Origin: CAYTGR01 sp964437445
GTDB lineage: Bacteria; Chloroflexota; Anaerolineae; B4-G1; SLSP01
NCBI GenBank assembly: GCA_964437445.1
Contig: CAYTGR010000110.1
Location: 1-5,365 of the forward strand
Direction: 5' to 3'
DNA: 5,365 nucleotides
Positions 1-5,365 of the stretch are shown in pieces. The notes below the pieces were generated by a model. It ran no database searches. It was not told the origin of the DNA and worked only from the letters and a program-made list of their open reading frames with translations. The number at the start of each line of letters is the position of its first letter. The stretch's first letter is position 1. The position numbers and the translations under genes are program-made.

Positions 1-579
1 GAGGCCTTCTGGCGACTGCTGCCGGATTTCAAGGGGCGGATGCTGACCGGGGTGGCGTTTGATCGCGACCTCTTGTTGCGCGCGGGTATTGAGACCGCCG
101 ACGGCGTGGCGGCGGTCACCAGCAATGAGCTGGCCAACCTGGTGGTCTGCCAGCTGGCGCGGGTTCACTTCCATGTACCGCGCGTGGTCGCCCGGCTGTA
201 CGAGCCAGAGCGCGCCCCGTTGTACGAGGCGCTGGGCGTGACCGTGGTTTCCGGCATCTCCTGGCGGGTGCGCCGGCTGGATCAGCTGCTCTGCCAGCCG
301 ACGCTCAGCATCGTGGAAACGCTGGGCAACGGTGAAGTGTTCCAGATGGATCTCCGGGTTGATGCCAGGCTGGCGGGGCAATCCGTGGCAGCGGCGGCGC
401 GGCCAGGCCGTTGGGTCCCGTTGGTGCTGACGCGGGCTGGCGCGGCCCGGTTGTTGACTCCTGACCTGACGTTGGAAGAGGGCGACGTTCTGCGGCTGGG
501 AGTCGTCGCCGGCGCGCTGGATGAATTGCAGATCTGGCTGGCCACAGCGGGAAAGGAGTCGGGGACGTGCGCGTGTTGA
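1..579 (+). CDS. RCK/TrkA-type potassium transport regulator, first of a tandem pair (5' end missing)
   Basis: This is the C-terminal 192 residues of a cytosolic RCK-family protein. The frame is open from base 1, so the true start and the N-terminal Rossmann glycine motif lie outside the window. RCK proteins gate K+ channels or Trk/Ktr transporters in response to bound NAD(H) or another nucleotide. Visible signs are the second half of an RCK_N domain (about residues 12-95: AGIETAD, AAVTSNELANL, VPRVVARLYEP, LGVTVVS). A TrkA_C-like domain follows (about 100-180), with a LEEGDVLRLG turn typical of its end. The usual G-D-x-T-D element before this part reads GVAFD. The AAVTS and VPRVVARxY segments resemble the first member of actinobacterial CeoB/CeoC-type pairs (from memory). 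Its 3' end overlaps the next gene by 13 bases, which suggests one operon with coupled translation. I am confident of the family; the ion partner is unknown. Confidence 0.88.
   Translation, partial: EAFWRLLPDFKGRMLTGVAFDRDLLLRAGIETADGVAAVTSNELANLVVCQLARVHFHVPRVVARLYEPERAPLYEALGVTVVSGISWRVRRLDQLLCQPTLSIVETLGNGEVFQMDLRVDARLAGQSVAAAARPGRWVPLVLTRAGAARLLTPDLTLEEGDVLRLGVVAGALDELQIWLATAGKESGTCAC
552..558 (+). promoter_or_regulatory. Ribosome binding site for the second RCK gene
   Basis: AAAGGAG lies 8 bases before the GTG at 567, inside the end of the upstream gene. It decides in favour of the GTG start, which is also where the Rossmann strand (MRVLIVGGG) begins. Confidence 0.7.
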
Positions 580-1274
580 TTGTGGGTGGAGGCAAGATCG
601 GTTCGCACCTGGCCGAATTGTTGCTGGCCGATGGATATGAGGTTTGTGTGGTGGAACAACGCTCCGACGTGTTGGCGAAATTGCACCACGAGCTGCCGAC
701 CGAGGTGGTGATGGACGGCGACGGCACTCGCGTGGAGACGTTAGAGCGGGCGCACATCCGCCAGGCCGATGTGTTAGTGGCTGCAACCGGGAATGACGAG
801 GCCAATCTGGCCGTGGCGATGATCGGACGGCGGCTTTTCCAGGTACCCCGGATTATCGGCCGCGTCAACAATCCCAAGAACGCCTGGCTCTTTACGCCGG
901 AGATGGGGGTGGATGTGGCCCTCAACCAGTCGGATTTGCTGGCGAAGATGATTGCGCAGCAGATGTCGCTGGGCGATATGCTCACCCTGTTGCGGCTGCG
1001 CAAGGGCGAGCTGGTGCTGGTGACTGAGATATTGGCCGCCGACGCGGCCGTGGTCGACAAAACGGTGGCGGAACTGGCATTGCCGCCGGAGATTCTATTG
1101 GTGGCGGTGATTCGCGGCGACGAAGCGTTAGTGGTGCACGGTCATACCACGCTCCAGGCCGGCGACGAAGTGCTGGCCCTCGTCCGCGATGGGTTGCAGC
1201 TGGAACTGAGCCAGCGTCTGGGGAGCCCCGGCCATCATTGGAACGGCAAAGCGCACGAGGAGGGCCGCCTTTAG
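567..1274 (+). CDS. RCK/TrkA-type potassium transport regulator, second of a tandem pair
   Basis: This complete 235-residue cytosolic RCK protein starts with GTG. The N-terminal RCK_N (TrkA_N) Rossmann domain covers about residues 1-125: the dinucleotide-binding loop GGGKIG (7-12), an acidic residue ending strand 2 (E30 in VVEQ), the GDGT element (51-54), ATGNDEANL (73-81) and VPRIIGRVNNP (93-103). A C-terminal TrkA_C domain spans about 140-215, with LQAGDEVLALV near its end. The length is normal for single-unit KtrA/TrkA-half regulators. Proteins of this kind assemble as rings beneath a K+ channel or Trk/Ktr pore and respond to bound nucleotide. It overlaps the upstream RCK gene by 13 bases and has a good ribosome site, so the two products may form a hetero-oligomer, as suggested for CeoB/CeoC-like pairs. 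No membrane pore gene is in the window. The last 20 residues (after L218) are polar and probably a disordered tail. Confidence 0.93.
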   Translation: MRVLIVGGGKIGSHLAELLLADGYEVCVVEQRSDVLAKLHHELPTEVVMDGDGTRVETLERAHIRQADVLVAATGNDEANLAVAMIGRRLFQVPRIIGRVNNPKNAWLFTPEMGVDVALNQSDLLAKMIAQQMSLGDMLTLLRLRKGELVLVTEILAADAAVVDKTVAELALPPEILLVAVIRGDEALVVHGHTTLQAGDEVLALVRDGLQLELSQRLGSPGHHWNGKAHEEGRL

Positions 1275-1315
1275 CTGTTAGTCATCGGCCAGCAACCGGA
1301 GGCCCGGAGAGTGCT

Positions 1316-1346
1316 CCCTGAAAGCCGGCTTTGTTTGTAGTCAGGG
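1316..1346. other. Stem-loop in the convergent gap (possible transcription end)
   Basis: CCCTGA (1316-1321) pairs with TCAGGG (1341-1346). Between them is the 12-base palindrome AAAGCCGGCTTT (1321-1332), which overlaps the outer arm by one base. A loose T-rich stretch follows at 1330-1338. It lies 42 bases after the stop of the RCK operon. There is no clean T-tract directly after a stem, so a terminator role is only plausible. Confidence 0.35.
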
Positions 1347-1389
1347 CTTGAGCGCCGTCTCACGCGCTGAAGCGTGTCACTGCAAGCCC
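1344..1389. other. Second stem-loop overlapping the permease 3' end
   Basis: GGGCTTG (1344-1350) is the exact reverse complement of CAAGCCC (1383-1389). The interval holds a smaller stem, CACGC (1361-1365) with GCGTG (1372-1376). The right arm is within the last codons of the permease gene on the - strand. The left arm shares GGG (1344-1346) with the neighbouring hairpin, so the two cannot form fully at once. No T-tract follows on either strand. It may help end the converging transcripts. Confidence 0.3.
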
Positions 1390-3182
1390 ATTTTCATCAG
1401 CAGTAACAGGAGCGTGACCCCAAAAGTCAGCAACACCAGCGGCCCGCCGCTGCGGAGGTAATCGCGCCCGGTGTAGCCGCCTGGCCCCAATACCATCAGG
1501 TTGGCCGGATGCCCGAAGGGGGTGCTGAAGGCTGCTCCGGTGACGATGGCGATGCCTAACGCGAGCGCGCGGGCGTCCAGCCCGGCCTGGGCGGCGGCCT
1601 GAATGGCGATGGGGACCAACAGGGTGGGGACGGCCGCGCCGCCGGGGATCAGCTGGGTAAGCAGGGTCGTCAGTGCCAGCAGCCCGCACACCGGGCCGGC
1701 CGGACCGAGCGGCCGGGTCAGGACCAGGACCTGTTGGGCCAGCCAGGCGGCTGCCCCGGTCTGGCTCAAGGCCAGACCGGCCGGGATCATCCCGGCGATG
1801 ATGAATACCGACCGCCAGTCGATAGCCTCATATGCTTCGTCGGGCGTCACGCAGCCGGTGGCGAGAGTGACCACTGCGCCCAGCAGCAGCGCCAGGGCGG
1901 TGGGCGCTATCCCCGTCGCGGCCAGAATCAGAGCGCCCGCCAGGGCCAGGACCGCCCAGGGGGCTTTGCCGGGGCGCGGCCACTGCTGCTCTGCCATCAG
2001 TGGCAGATAGTCGGGCACTTGTTGCAGCAATTGCAGACGGTTGGGGGGACCGTAGACCAGGAGTGCGTCGCCGACGCGCAGGGGCAGCGTACCCACATCG
2101 GTGCGATAACTGCGGTTCTCGCGCCAGAGGGCCACGACCGTCAGGCCATACTGCTCGCGGAAGTGGAGCTCGTGCAGGGTCTGGCCGGCGGCGCGCGAAT
2201 GGGGCGGGATGAGCACCTCCACCATCCCGGCCTGCTTGGAGAGGACCTGGGCCAGGACCTCGTTGGAAGCCGGCCGGAATGGGGCGCCGGCGGCACCCAG
2301 TTCACGGATTCGTTCCTCGCGCCCGGCGACGATGAGTGTCGCGCCCGGCTCCAGCACGGCGGCCGTGGTTGGAGCCGCGCAGAGCCGGTCATGGTAGCAG
2401 ATCTCCAGGACGGTGAGCCCCCACCGCTGGCCGATGGCGCTTGCGGCCAGGGTTTGGCCGGCGAACGCGGCTTCCGGCAGCACGGTCACCTCCCACAGCC
2501 GCTCTCCCAGGGCATAGAACGTGGGGAGCTCCTCCTGCGGCAGGAAGCGGCGCGGAAAGAGTTCCTGGGCTGAATGGCGGGGCAACGGCCGCCAGCTGAC
2601 CAGCGCCAGGTAGACCAGGCCCGCCAACGCGACCGGGCCGCCTACCGGTAGAAAGTCCAGCACCCCAAAACGGGGATAGCCCGCTGCACTTAGAAATTCA
2701 CCGGTGATGAGGTTCGCCGTGGTGAAGAGCGTGGCCATCCCGGCCAGCTGAGTGGCAAAGGCCAGCGGCAACAGCAAGCGGGAGGGGGAGCGTTCCTGGC
2801 GGCGGGCCACTTCCAGGGCGGCCGGCATCAGCACGGCGACCGCTGCCACGTTATTCATGAACAGGGAGAGGCCGCTGCCCGCCAGAATTAACCCGACGCG
2901 CAGCTGCCCCTCACTCGCTCCGAGGTGGCGTTGCAGCCAGAGGCCGATCCGGTGACTCACGCCGGTGGCATTGAGTGCTCGCCCCAGGATGAAGACGGCG
3001 ATCAACGTGATGACGATGGGGTTGCCAAAACTGCCCAGCGCCGTCTCGGGCGGGAGCAGGCCGGATAACGGCAGGATGACCAGTACCCCCAACGCTACCA
3101 GGTCGGGGCGCACTCGCCCCGAGATGAAGAGGACAGTTGCCAGGGTAACTATCAGTACAGCGGCAATGGCCTGGATAGACAT
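1377..3182 (-). CDS. SLC13/DASS-family membrane permease with two internal RCK_C (TrkA_C) domains
   Basis: This 601-residue inner-membrane transporter belongs to the divalent anion:Na+ symporter / ion transporter superfamily. The family moves sulfate, di- and tricarboxylates or similar anions; the substrate here cannot be told. Hydrophobic segments occupy residues 1-196, including the hairpin MNNVAAVAVLMP (109-120) and TTANLITGEF (154-163). Two soluble RCK_C domains follow, about 228-296 and 318-390 (GDALLVYG at 371-378 closes the second). A second membrane half runs from about 408 to 598 and includes STPFGHPANLMVLGPGGY (553-570). RCK_C domains are thought to bind small ligands that regulate transport. 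Residues 512-514 read PGG where relatives usually have an Asn-containing SNN/SNT motif. The ATG at 3182 is chosen because GGAG lies 9 bases upstream and the first membrane segment begins there. A GTG at 3248 would add 22 polar, Lys-rich residues and is less likely. The gene is convergent with the RCK pair and divergent from the ATPase gene. Confidence 0.92.
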   Translation of the reverse strand: MSIQAIAAVLIVTLATVLFISGRVRPDLVALGVLVILPLSGLLPPETALGSFGNPIVITLIAVFILGRALNATGVSHRIGLWLQRHLGASEGQLRVGLILAGSGLSLFMNNVAAVAVLMPAALEVARRQERSPSRLLLPLAFATQLAGMATLFTTANLITGEFLSAAGYPRFGVLDFLPVGGPVALAGLVYLALVSWRPLPRHSAQELFPRRFLPQEELPTFYALGERLWEVTVLPEAAFAGQTLAASAIGQRWGLTVLEICYHDRLCAAPTTAAVLEPGATLIVAGREERIRELGAAGAPFRPASNEVLAQVLSKQAGMVEVLIPPHSRAAGQTLHELHFREQYGLTVVALWRENRSYRTDVGTLPLRVGDALLVYGPPNRLQLLQQVPDYLPLMAEQQWPRPGKAPWAVLALAGALILAATGIAPTALALLLGAVVTLATGCVTPDEAYEAIDWRSVFIIAGMIPAGLALSQTGAAAWLAQQVLVLTRPLGPAGPVCGLLALTTLLTQLIPGGAAVPTLLVPIAIQAAAQAGLDARALALGIAIVTGAAFSTPFGHPANLMVLGPGGYTGRDYLRSGGPLVLLTFGVTLLLLLMKMGLQ

Positions 3183-3191
3183 GATGGCGCA

Positions 3192-3195
3192 CTCC
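3192..3195 (-). promoter_or_regulatory. Ribosome binding site deciding the permease start
   Basis: On the - strand GGAG stands 9 bases before the ATG at 3182-3180. The alternative GTG at 3248-3246 is preceded by GGCAAG, a poorer site. Confidence 0.55.
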
Positions 3196-3223
3196 GAAAT
3201 TGAGGATAGATAAGGATGGCTGC

Positions 3224-3260
3224 TTGACAGCTTTTTCTTTTCTTTCACCTTGCCTATAAT
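3224..3260 (+). promoter_or_regulatory. Candidate promoter for the cpaF-like gene (consensus -10, poor -35)
   Basis: A perfect TATAAT at 3255-3260 lies 41 bases before the ATG at 3302, in a stretch clearly AT-richer than the rest of the window. It predicts a transcript start near 3267 and a leader of about 35 bases. A perfect TTGACA sits at 3224-3229, but the gap of 25 bases is too long for a normal sigma-70 pair. At 17 bases spacing there is only a T-rich, weak hexamer (about 3232-3237). So either the -10 works with a weak -35 and perhaps an activator, or the TTGACA is coincidental. Confidence 0.45.
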
Positions 3261-3263
3261 AGG
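3253..3263. promoter_or_regulatory. Small palindrome over the -10 region (possible operator)
   Basis: CCTAT and ATAGG flank a single A, forming a perfect 5-1-5 inverted repeat centred on the TATAAT box between two divergent genes. A repressor could bind there, or it may simply reflect a -10-like sequence readable on both strands. It is short enough to be chance. Confidence 0.2.
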
Positions 3264-3288
3264 GATGAAGGGTAGTCAATTCGTGGAT

Positions 3289-3295
3289 GGGAGGT
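3289..3295 (+). promoter_or_regulatory. Ribosome binding site deciding the cpaF-like start
   Basis: GGGAGGT is a near-complete Shine-Dalgarno sequence 6 bases before the ATG at 3302. The in-frame ATG at 3287 overlaps this site and has no comparable site of its own, so 3302 is preferred. Confidence 0.75.
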
Positions 3296-3301
3296 AAGGC
3301 T

Positions 3302-4642
3302 ATGGCTGTACAACCTTTAAATCCGTCCCCAGGAGTCAAGGAGGAATGGTGGCGCCGGGTGTTGTGGATGGCGACCAAACTGCGGGAGTCCTTTGCTCTC
3401 GCTCCCGGCATCCGGATGGAGCAGACCCCCGAGAACCTTAAGGCGTTTCAAGAACGGTTTGCGCTGTTGTATCGTCACTTGAACCTTAACCTCGCCGAGG
3501 CTGAGCGAGAGCGGTTGACAAGGGATGTGTTGAATGAGGTCGCCGGGTTTGGCCCCATTGAAGAGCTGATTACCGACGAGTCGGTGACCGAAGTCATGGT
3601 GAACGGACCGGCGCTGGTCTACGTGGAACGCCGGGGCCGGATTGAGCTGACCCCGATCAAATTTCTGGACAATGATCATGTTTTGCAGACGATTGAGAAG
3701 ATCATCAAACCGTTAGGCCGCCGGGTGGATCGGGCCTGGCCGCTGGTGGATGCCCGCCTGCCCGACGGGTCCCGCGTGAATGCCATCATTCCCCCCTGTG
3801 CGTTAGATGGTCCCACCATCACCATCCGTAAGTTCAGCAAGAAAAAGCTGACCGTGGACGATTTAATCAAGTTCGGCTCGTTGACCGAGCAGATGGCCCA
3901 ATTCTTGAAGGCCTGCGTGGTCTCCCGGCTGAACATCGTTGTCTCCGGCGGCACCGGTTCCGGCAAAACTACTCTGCTCAACGTGCTCTCCGGCTACATC
4001 CCGGAGGACGAACGCATCATCACGGTGGAAGATGCCGCGGAGCTGCAACTGGCGCAGACCCATGTCGTCCGGTTGGAGACCAAGCCGGTGGAAGCGAACG
4101 AGCCGACCGGCCGCCCGGTCACGATCCGCGACCTGGTGATCAACACGCTGCGGATGCGCCCGGAGCGCATTATCGTGGGTGAGTGCCGGGGCGGTGAGGC
4201 CCTGGATATGCTCCAGGCGATGAACACCGGCCACGACGGCAGCCTGACCACGGTCCACGCCAACAGTCCGCGTGACGCCATGTCCCGCCTGGAAACCCTG
4301 GTCTTGATGGCCGGGATGGACCTGCCGCTCAGTGTGGTGCGCCGGCAGATCGCCTCGGCGATCAATCTGATTGTGCAGCAGGCCCGGTTGCGCGACGGCT
4401 CCCGCAAGGTGACCAACATCACCGAAATCCAGGGACTGGAGGGCGAGACACCGATCCTGCAGGACATTTTCGTCTTTGAAGAGCTGGGGGAGGAAAACGG
4501 CAAGGTGGTTGGTCGCGTCAAACCGACCGGCATCCGTCCCAGCTTCATGCCCCGGCTGATCAATCACGGGTTCAACCTGCCGGCCAGCGTCTTTATGGAC
4601 CGGGAAGCGATGGCCGCTGGCGGCCGCCCAACCCGCCGATAG
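3302..4642 (+). CDS. cpaF: CpaF/TadA-type secretion ATPase (Tad/Flp pilus or type II/IV secretion family)
   Basis: This 446-residue cytoplasmic hexameric ATPase belongs to the GspE/VirB11/PilT superfamily. CpaF/TadA proteins power assembly, and often retraction, of Tad (Flp) pili. The N-terminal region (about 1-80) starts with a Trp-rich, possibly amphipathic helix (EEWWRRVLWM, 14-23). The N-terminal domain includes GFGPIEELI (82-90), VTEVMVNGP (95-103) and DARLPDGSRVN (150-160). The catalytic part has Walker A GGTGSGKTT (216-224, K222), the Asp box TVEDAAEL (241-248), Walker B RIIVGECRGGE (289-299, E294) and the His box TTVHAN (316-321, H319). The C-terminal GIRPSFMPRL...F element (410-431) is typical of CpaF. 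All catalytic motifs are intact and the length is normal. It has its own candidate promoter and a terminator just downstream, so it looks monocistronic. No pilin, tadB/tadC, secretin or prepilin peptidase gene is adjacent, so assignment to a particular machine is inferred from family only. An alternative start at 3287 would add five residues. Confidence 0.95.
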   Translation: MAVQPLNPSPGVKEEWWRRVLWMATKLRESFALAPGIRMEQTPENLKAFQERFALLYRHLNLNLAEAERERLTRDVLNEVAGFGPIEELITDESVTEVMVNGPALVYVERRGRIELTPIKFLDNDHVLQTIEKIIKPLGRRVDRAWPLVDARLPDGSRVNAIIPPCALDGPTITIRKFSKKKLTVDDLIKFGSLTEQMAQFLKACVVSRLNIVVSGGTGSGKTTLLNVLSGYIPEDERIITVEDAAELQLAQTHVVRLETKPVEANEPTGRPVTIRDLVINTLRMRPERIIVGECRGGEALDMLQAMNTGHDGSLTTVHANSPRDAMSRLETLVLMAGMDLPLSVVRRQIASAINLIVQQARLRDGSRKVTNITEIQGLEGETPILQDIFVFEELGEENGKVVGRVKPTGIRPSFMPRLINHGFNLPASVFMDREAMAAGGRPTRR

Positions 4643-4662
4643 TCGCTCTTTCACGGATGCCC

Positions 4663-4691
4663 ATGACCGGCGTGCAGCGCCGGTCATTTTT
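4663..4691 (+). terminator. Rho-independent terminator after the cpaF-like gene
   Basis: ATGACCGGCG (4663-4672) and CGCCGGTCAT (4678-4687) form a perfect 10-bp GC-rich stem around a 5-base loop, followed by a short T run to 4691. It begins 20 bases after the ATPase stop codon. The T run is on the + side only, so it serves the ATPase transcript. The right arm and T run also carry the stop and last codons of the convergent methyltransferase gene. Confidence 0.85.
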
Positions 4692-5256
4692 CTGCTACCA
4701 GCCAGTAATTGACCTCGTCGGCCCCGTGGAGGGTGACGCGCGCGCCCAGGTCCCGAAACAGGCGCGCCAGCTCGTCCGGCCGGTAGAAATGGCTGCGCAT
4801 CAACAACAGCGTTTCCCCCAACGCGATCAGTTTCACGCTCCAACGCACGATGTTGGGCTCTTCAATCACGATGCGCCCGCCTGGCGCTAACACGCGCCAG
4901 AGTTCCGCCGCGGCCCGGCGCTGCTGGTGGAAGTGGTGGAAGCTGTCTACCGCCAGGAGCCGGGGAAAGCTGGCGCTGGCAAAGGGCAGTGCTTCCGCCA
5001 CGCTCTGGCAGGGGCGGCAGCACCCCTTGGCCAGGGCCTGGCGCAACATCTCTGCTGCCGGGTCCAAAATCGTGAGCGCAGCGCCGGTGGCCCGCAGCGT
5101 TTGCGTCACACGGCCGGTACCGCCGCCTACGTCCAGAACGCGGAGGCCGGGTGATAGCGCTAAGAGCGCCAGCAGGCGCGTGGGATCGGCCGGCCGGATC
5201 AAACGGTCGTACCAGGGCGCTAACGCGCCGAAGTGGTCAAACAGGGGGGTGGGCAT
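4684..5256 (-). CDS. Class I SAM-dependent methyltransferase (Methyltransf_11/UbiE-like)
   Basis: This 190-residue, probably cytosolic protein has the S-adenosylmethionine-binding Rossmann fold. Motif I is VLDVGGGTGRV (40-50), the acidic residue ending strand 2 is D65 in ILDP, ALPFASASF (89-97) corresponds to the ALPF-D-F region, and the post-motif is RVLAPGGRIVIEEP (121-134). The N-terminal FDHFGALAPWYDRLI (6-20) resembles the entry region of UbiE/MenG-like enzymes. The length is slightly short for a ubiquinone/menaquinone methyltransferase (usually about 230-250) and the C-terminal part is reduced. The substrate is therefore unknown and the UbiE role is not claimed. The ATG at 5256 is the only reasonable start, since an in-frame TGA lies upstream with no start codon between. 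A GGAG stands 13 bases before it, rather far. The gene converges on the ATPase gene, ends inside its terminator hairpin, and may follow another - strand gene by overlap. Confidence 0.9.
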   Translation of the reverse strand: MPTPLFDHFGALAPWYDRLIRPADPTRLLALLALSPGLRVLDVGGGTGRVTQTLRATGAALTILDPAAEMLRQALAKGCCRPCQSVAEALPFASASFPRLLAVDSFHHFHQQRRAAAELWRVLAPGGRIVIEEPNIVRWSVKLIALGETLLLMRSHFYRPDELARLFRDLGARVTLHGADEVNYWLVAEK

Positions 5257-5365
5257 CGGATAAATTGAGCTCCATGAGGGCCTCGCGCGGCTGGCCCAGA
5301 CAACTGTTCAGTGCCAGCGCCGGGCGGATCAGACCGCTGGGCCGGGAGACCGGTTCCTGGCGGGC
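5237..5365 (-). CDS. Possible C-terminal fragment of an unidentified gene (5' end beyond window)
   Basis: On the - strand one frame is open from the window edge and encodes 42 residues, ending at a TGA (5239-5237). It contains GLIRPALALN, GQPREALMELNLSDA and ends in HPPV. The composition looks like real protein, with alternating hydrophobic and charged residues. It would overlap the methyltransferase start by 20 bases, a common operon arrangement, and would explain the lack of a promoter there. I do not recognise the family. Another frame is also open in this short GC-rich stretch, so coding is only suggested. Confidence 0.4.
   Translation of the reverse strand, partial: ARQEPVSRPSGLIRPALALNSCLGQPREALMELNLSDAHPPV

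Noticed and set aside
305..1060. A 251-codon open frame on the - strand opposite both RCK genes
   Set aside because: It is rich in Ser, Pro, Arg and Thr without motifs and spans two well-supported genes on the other strand.
1734..2573. A 279-codon open frame on the + strand opposite the permease gene
   Set aside because: It is a Gly/Gln/Arg-rich antisense frame caused by high GC content; the opposite strand has clear permease and RCK_C motifs.
3203..3217. AGGAT repeated at a 10-base interval (3203-3207 and 3213-3217)
   Set aside because: Two five-base copies are too short to separate from chance, and no third copy in phase is seen.
3183..3248. N-terminal extension of the permease from a GTG at 3248
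   Set aside because: It would add 22 Lys- and Ser-rich residues ahead of the first membrane segment; the ATG at 3182 has a better placed GGAG and fits the family.
3863..4843. A 326-codon open frame on the - strand opposite the ATPase gene
   Set aside because: It mirrors the conserved CpaF coding sequence, runs through its terminator into the methyltransferase, has a low-complexity Arg/Gly/His-rich composition and shows no family motif.
1..5365. Search by eye for CRISPR repeats, tRNA/rRNA, insertion sequence ends or toxin-antitoxin pairs
   Set aside because: No regularly spaced repeats, cloverleaf-like sequences, transposase motifs or small paired genes were seen.

Overview
This GC-rich window looks like ordinary bacterial chromosome, densely coded on both strands. 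No phage, transposon, CRISPR or RNA gene is visible. The organism is probably a member of the Chloroflexota, or possibly an actinobacterium-like lineage. That rests on the overall look of the CpaF ATPase and on a tandem pair of RCK (TrkA-type) proteins recalling actinobacterial CeoB/CeoC. It is inference from memory of the families, not a search result.

Left part (1-1274, + strand): two overlapping genes for cytosolic RCK/TrkA-type potassium-transport regulators. The first is cut by the left edge. The second is complete, starts with GTG and overlaps the first by 13 bases, so the two are probably one translationally coupled operon. A short convergent gap (1275-1376) follows and holds alternative stem-loops.

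Middle (1377-3182, - strand): a large membrane permease of the SLC13/DASS (divalent anion:Na+ symporter) superfamily, with two RCK_C (TrkA_C) domains between its membrane halves. In its second half the usual Asn-containing cation-site hairpin reads Pro-Gly-Gly. An AT-richer divergent intergenic region (3183-3301) separates it from the next gene. This region carries a consensus -10 box and a small palindrome.

Right part (3302-4642, + strand): a complete CpaF/TadA-type secretion ATPase, probably driving a Tad/Flp pilus or a related type IV filament system. It stands alone here: a strong intrinsic terminator follows directly, and no tadB/tadC gene is next to it. Convergent to it (4684-5256, - strand) is a small class I SAM-dependent methyltransferase whose stop codon lies inside that terminator hairpin. 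At the right edge (5237-5365, - strand) is a possible C-terminal fragment of another gene overlapping the methyltransferase start.

The RCK pair and the RCK_C-bearing permease share an ion-transport and nucleotide-sensing theme. The ATPase and methyltransferase have no evident link to them. I see no clear new multi-gene system. The most notable points are the altered cation-site motif in the permease and the isolated cpaF unit.
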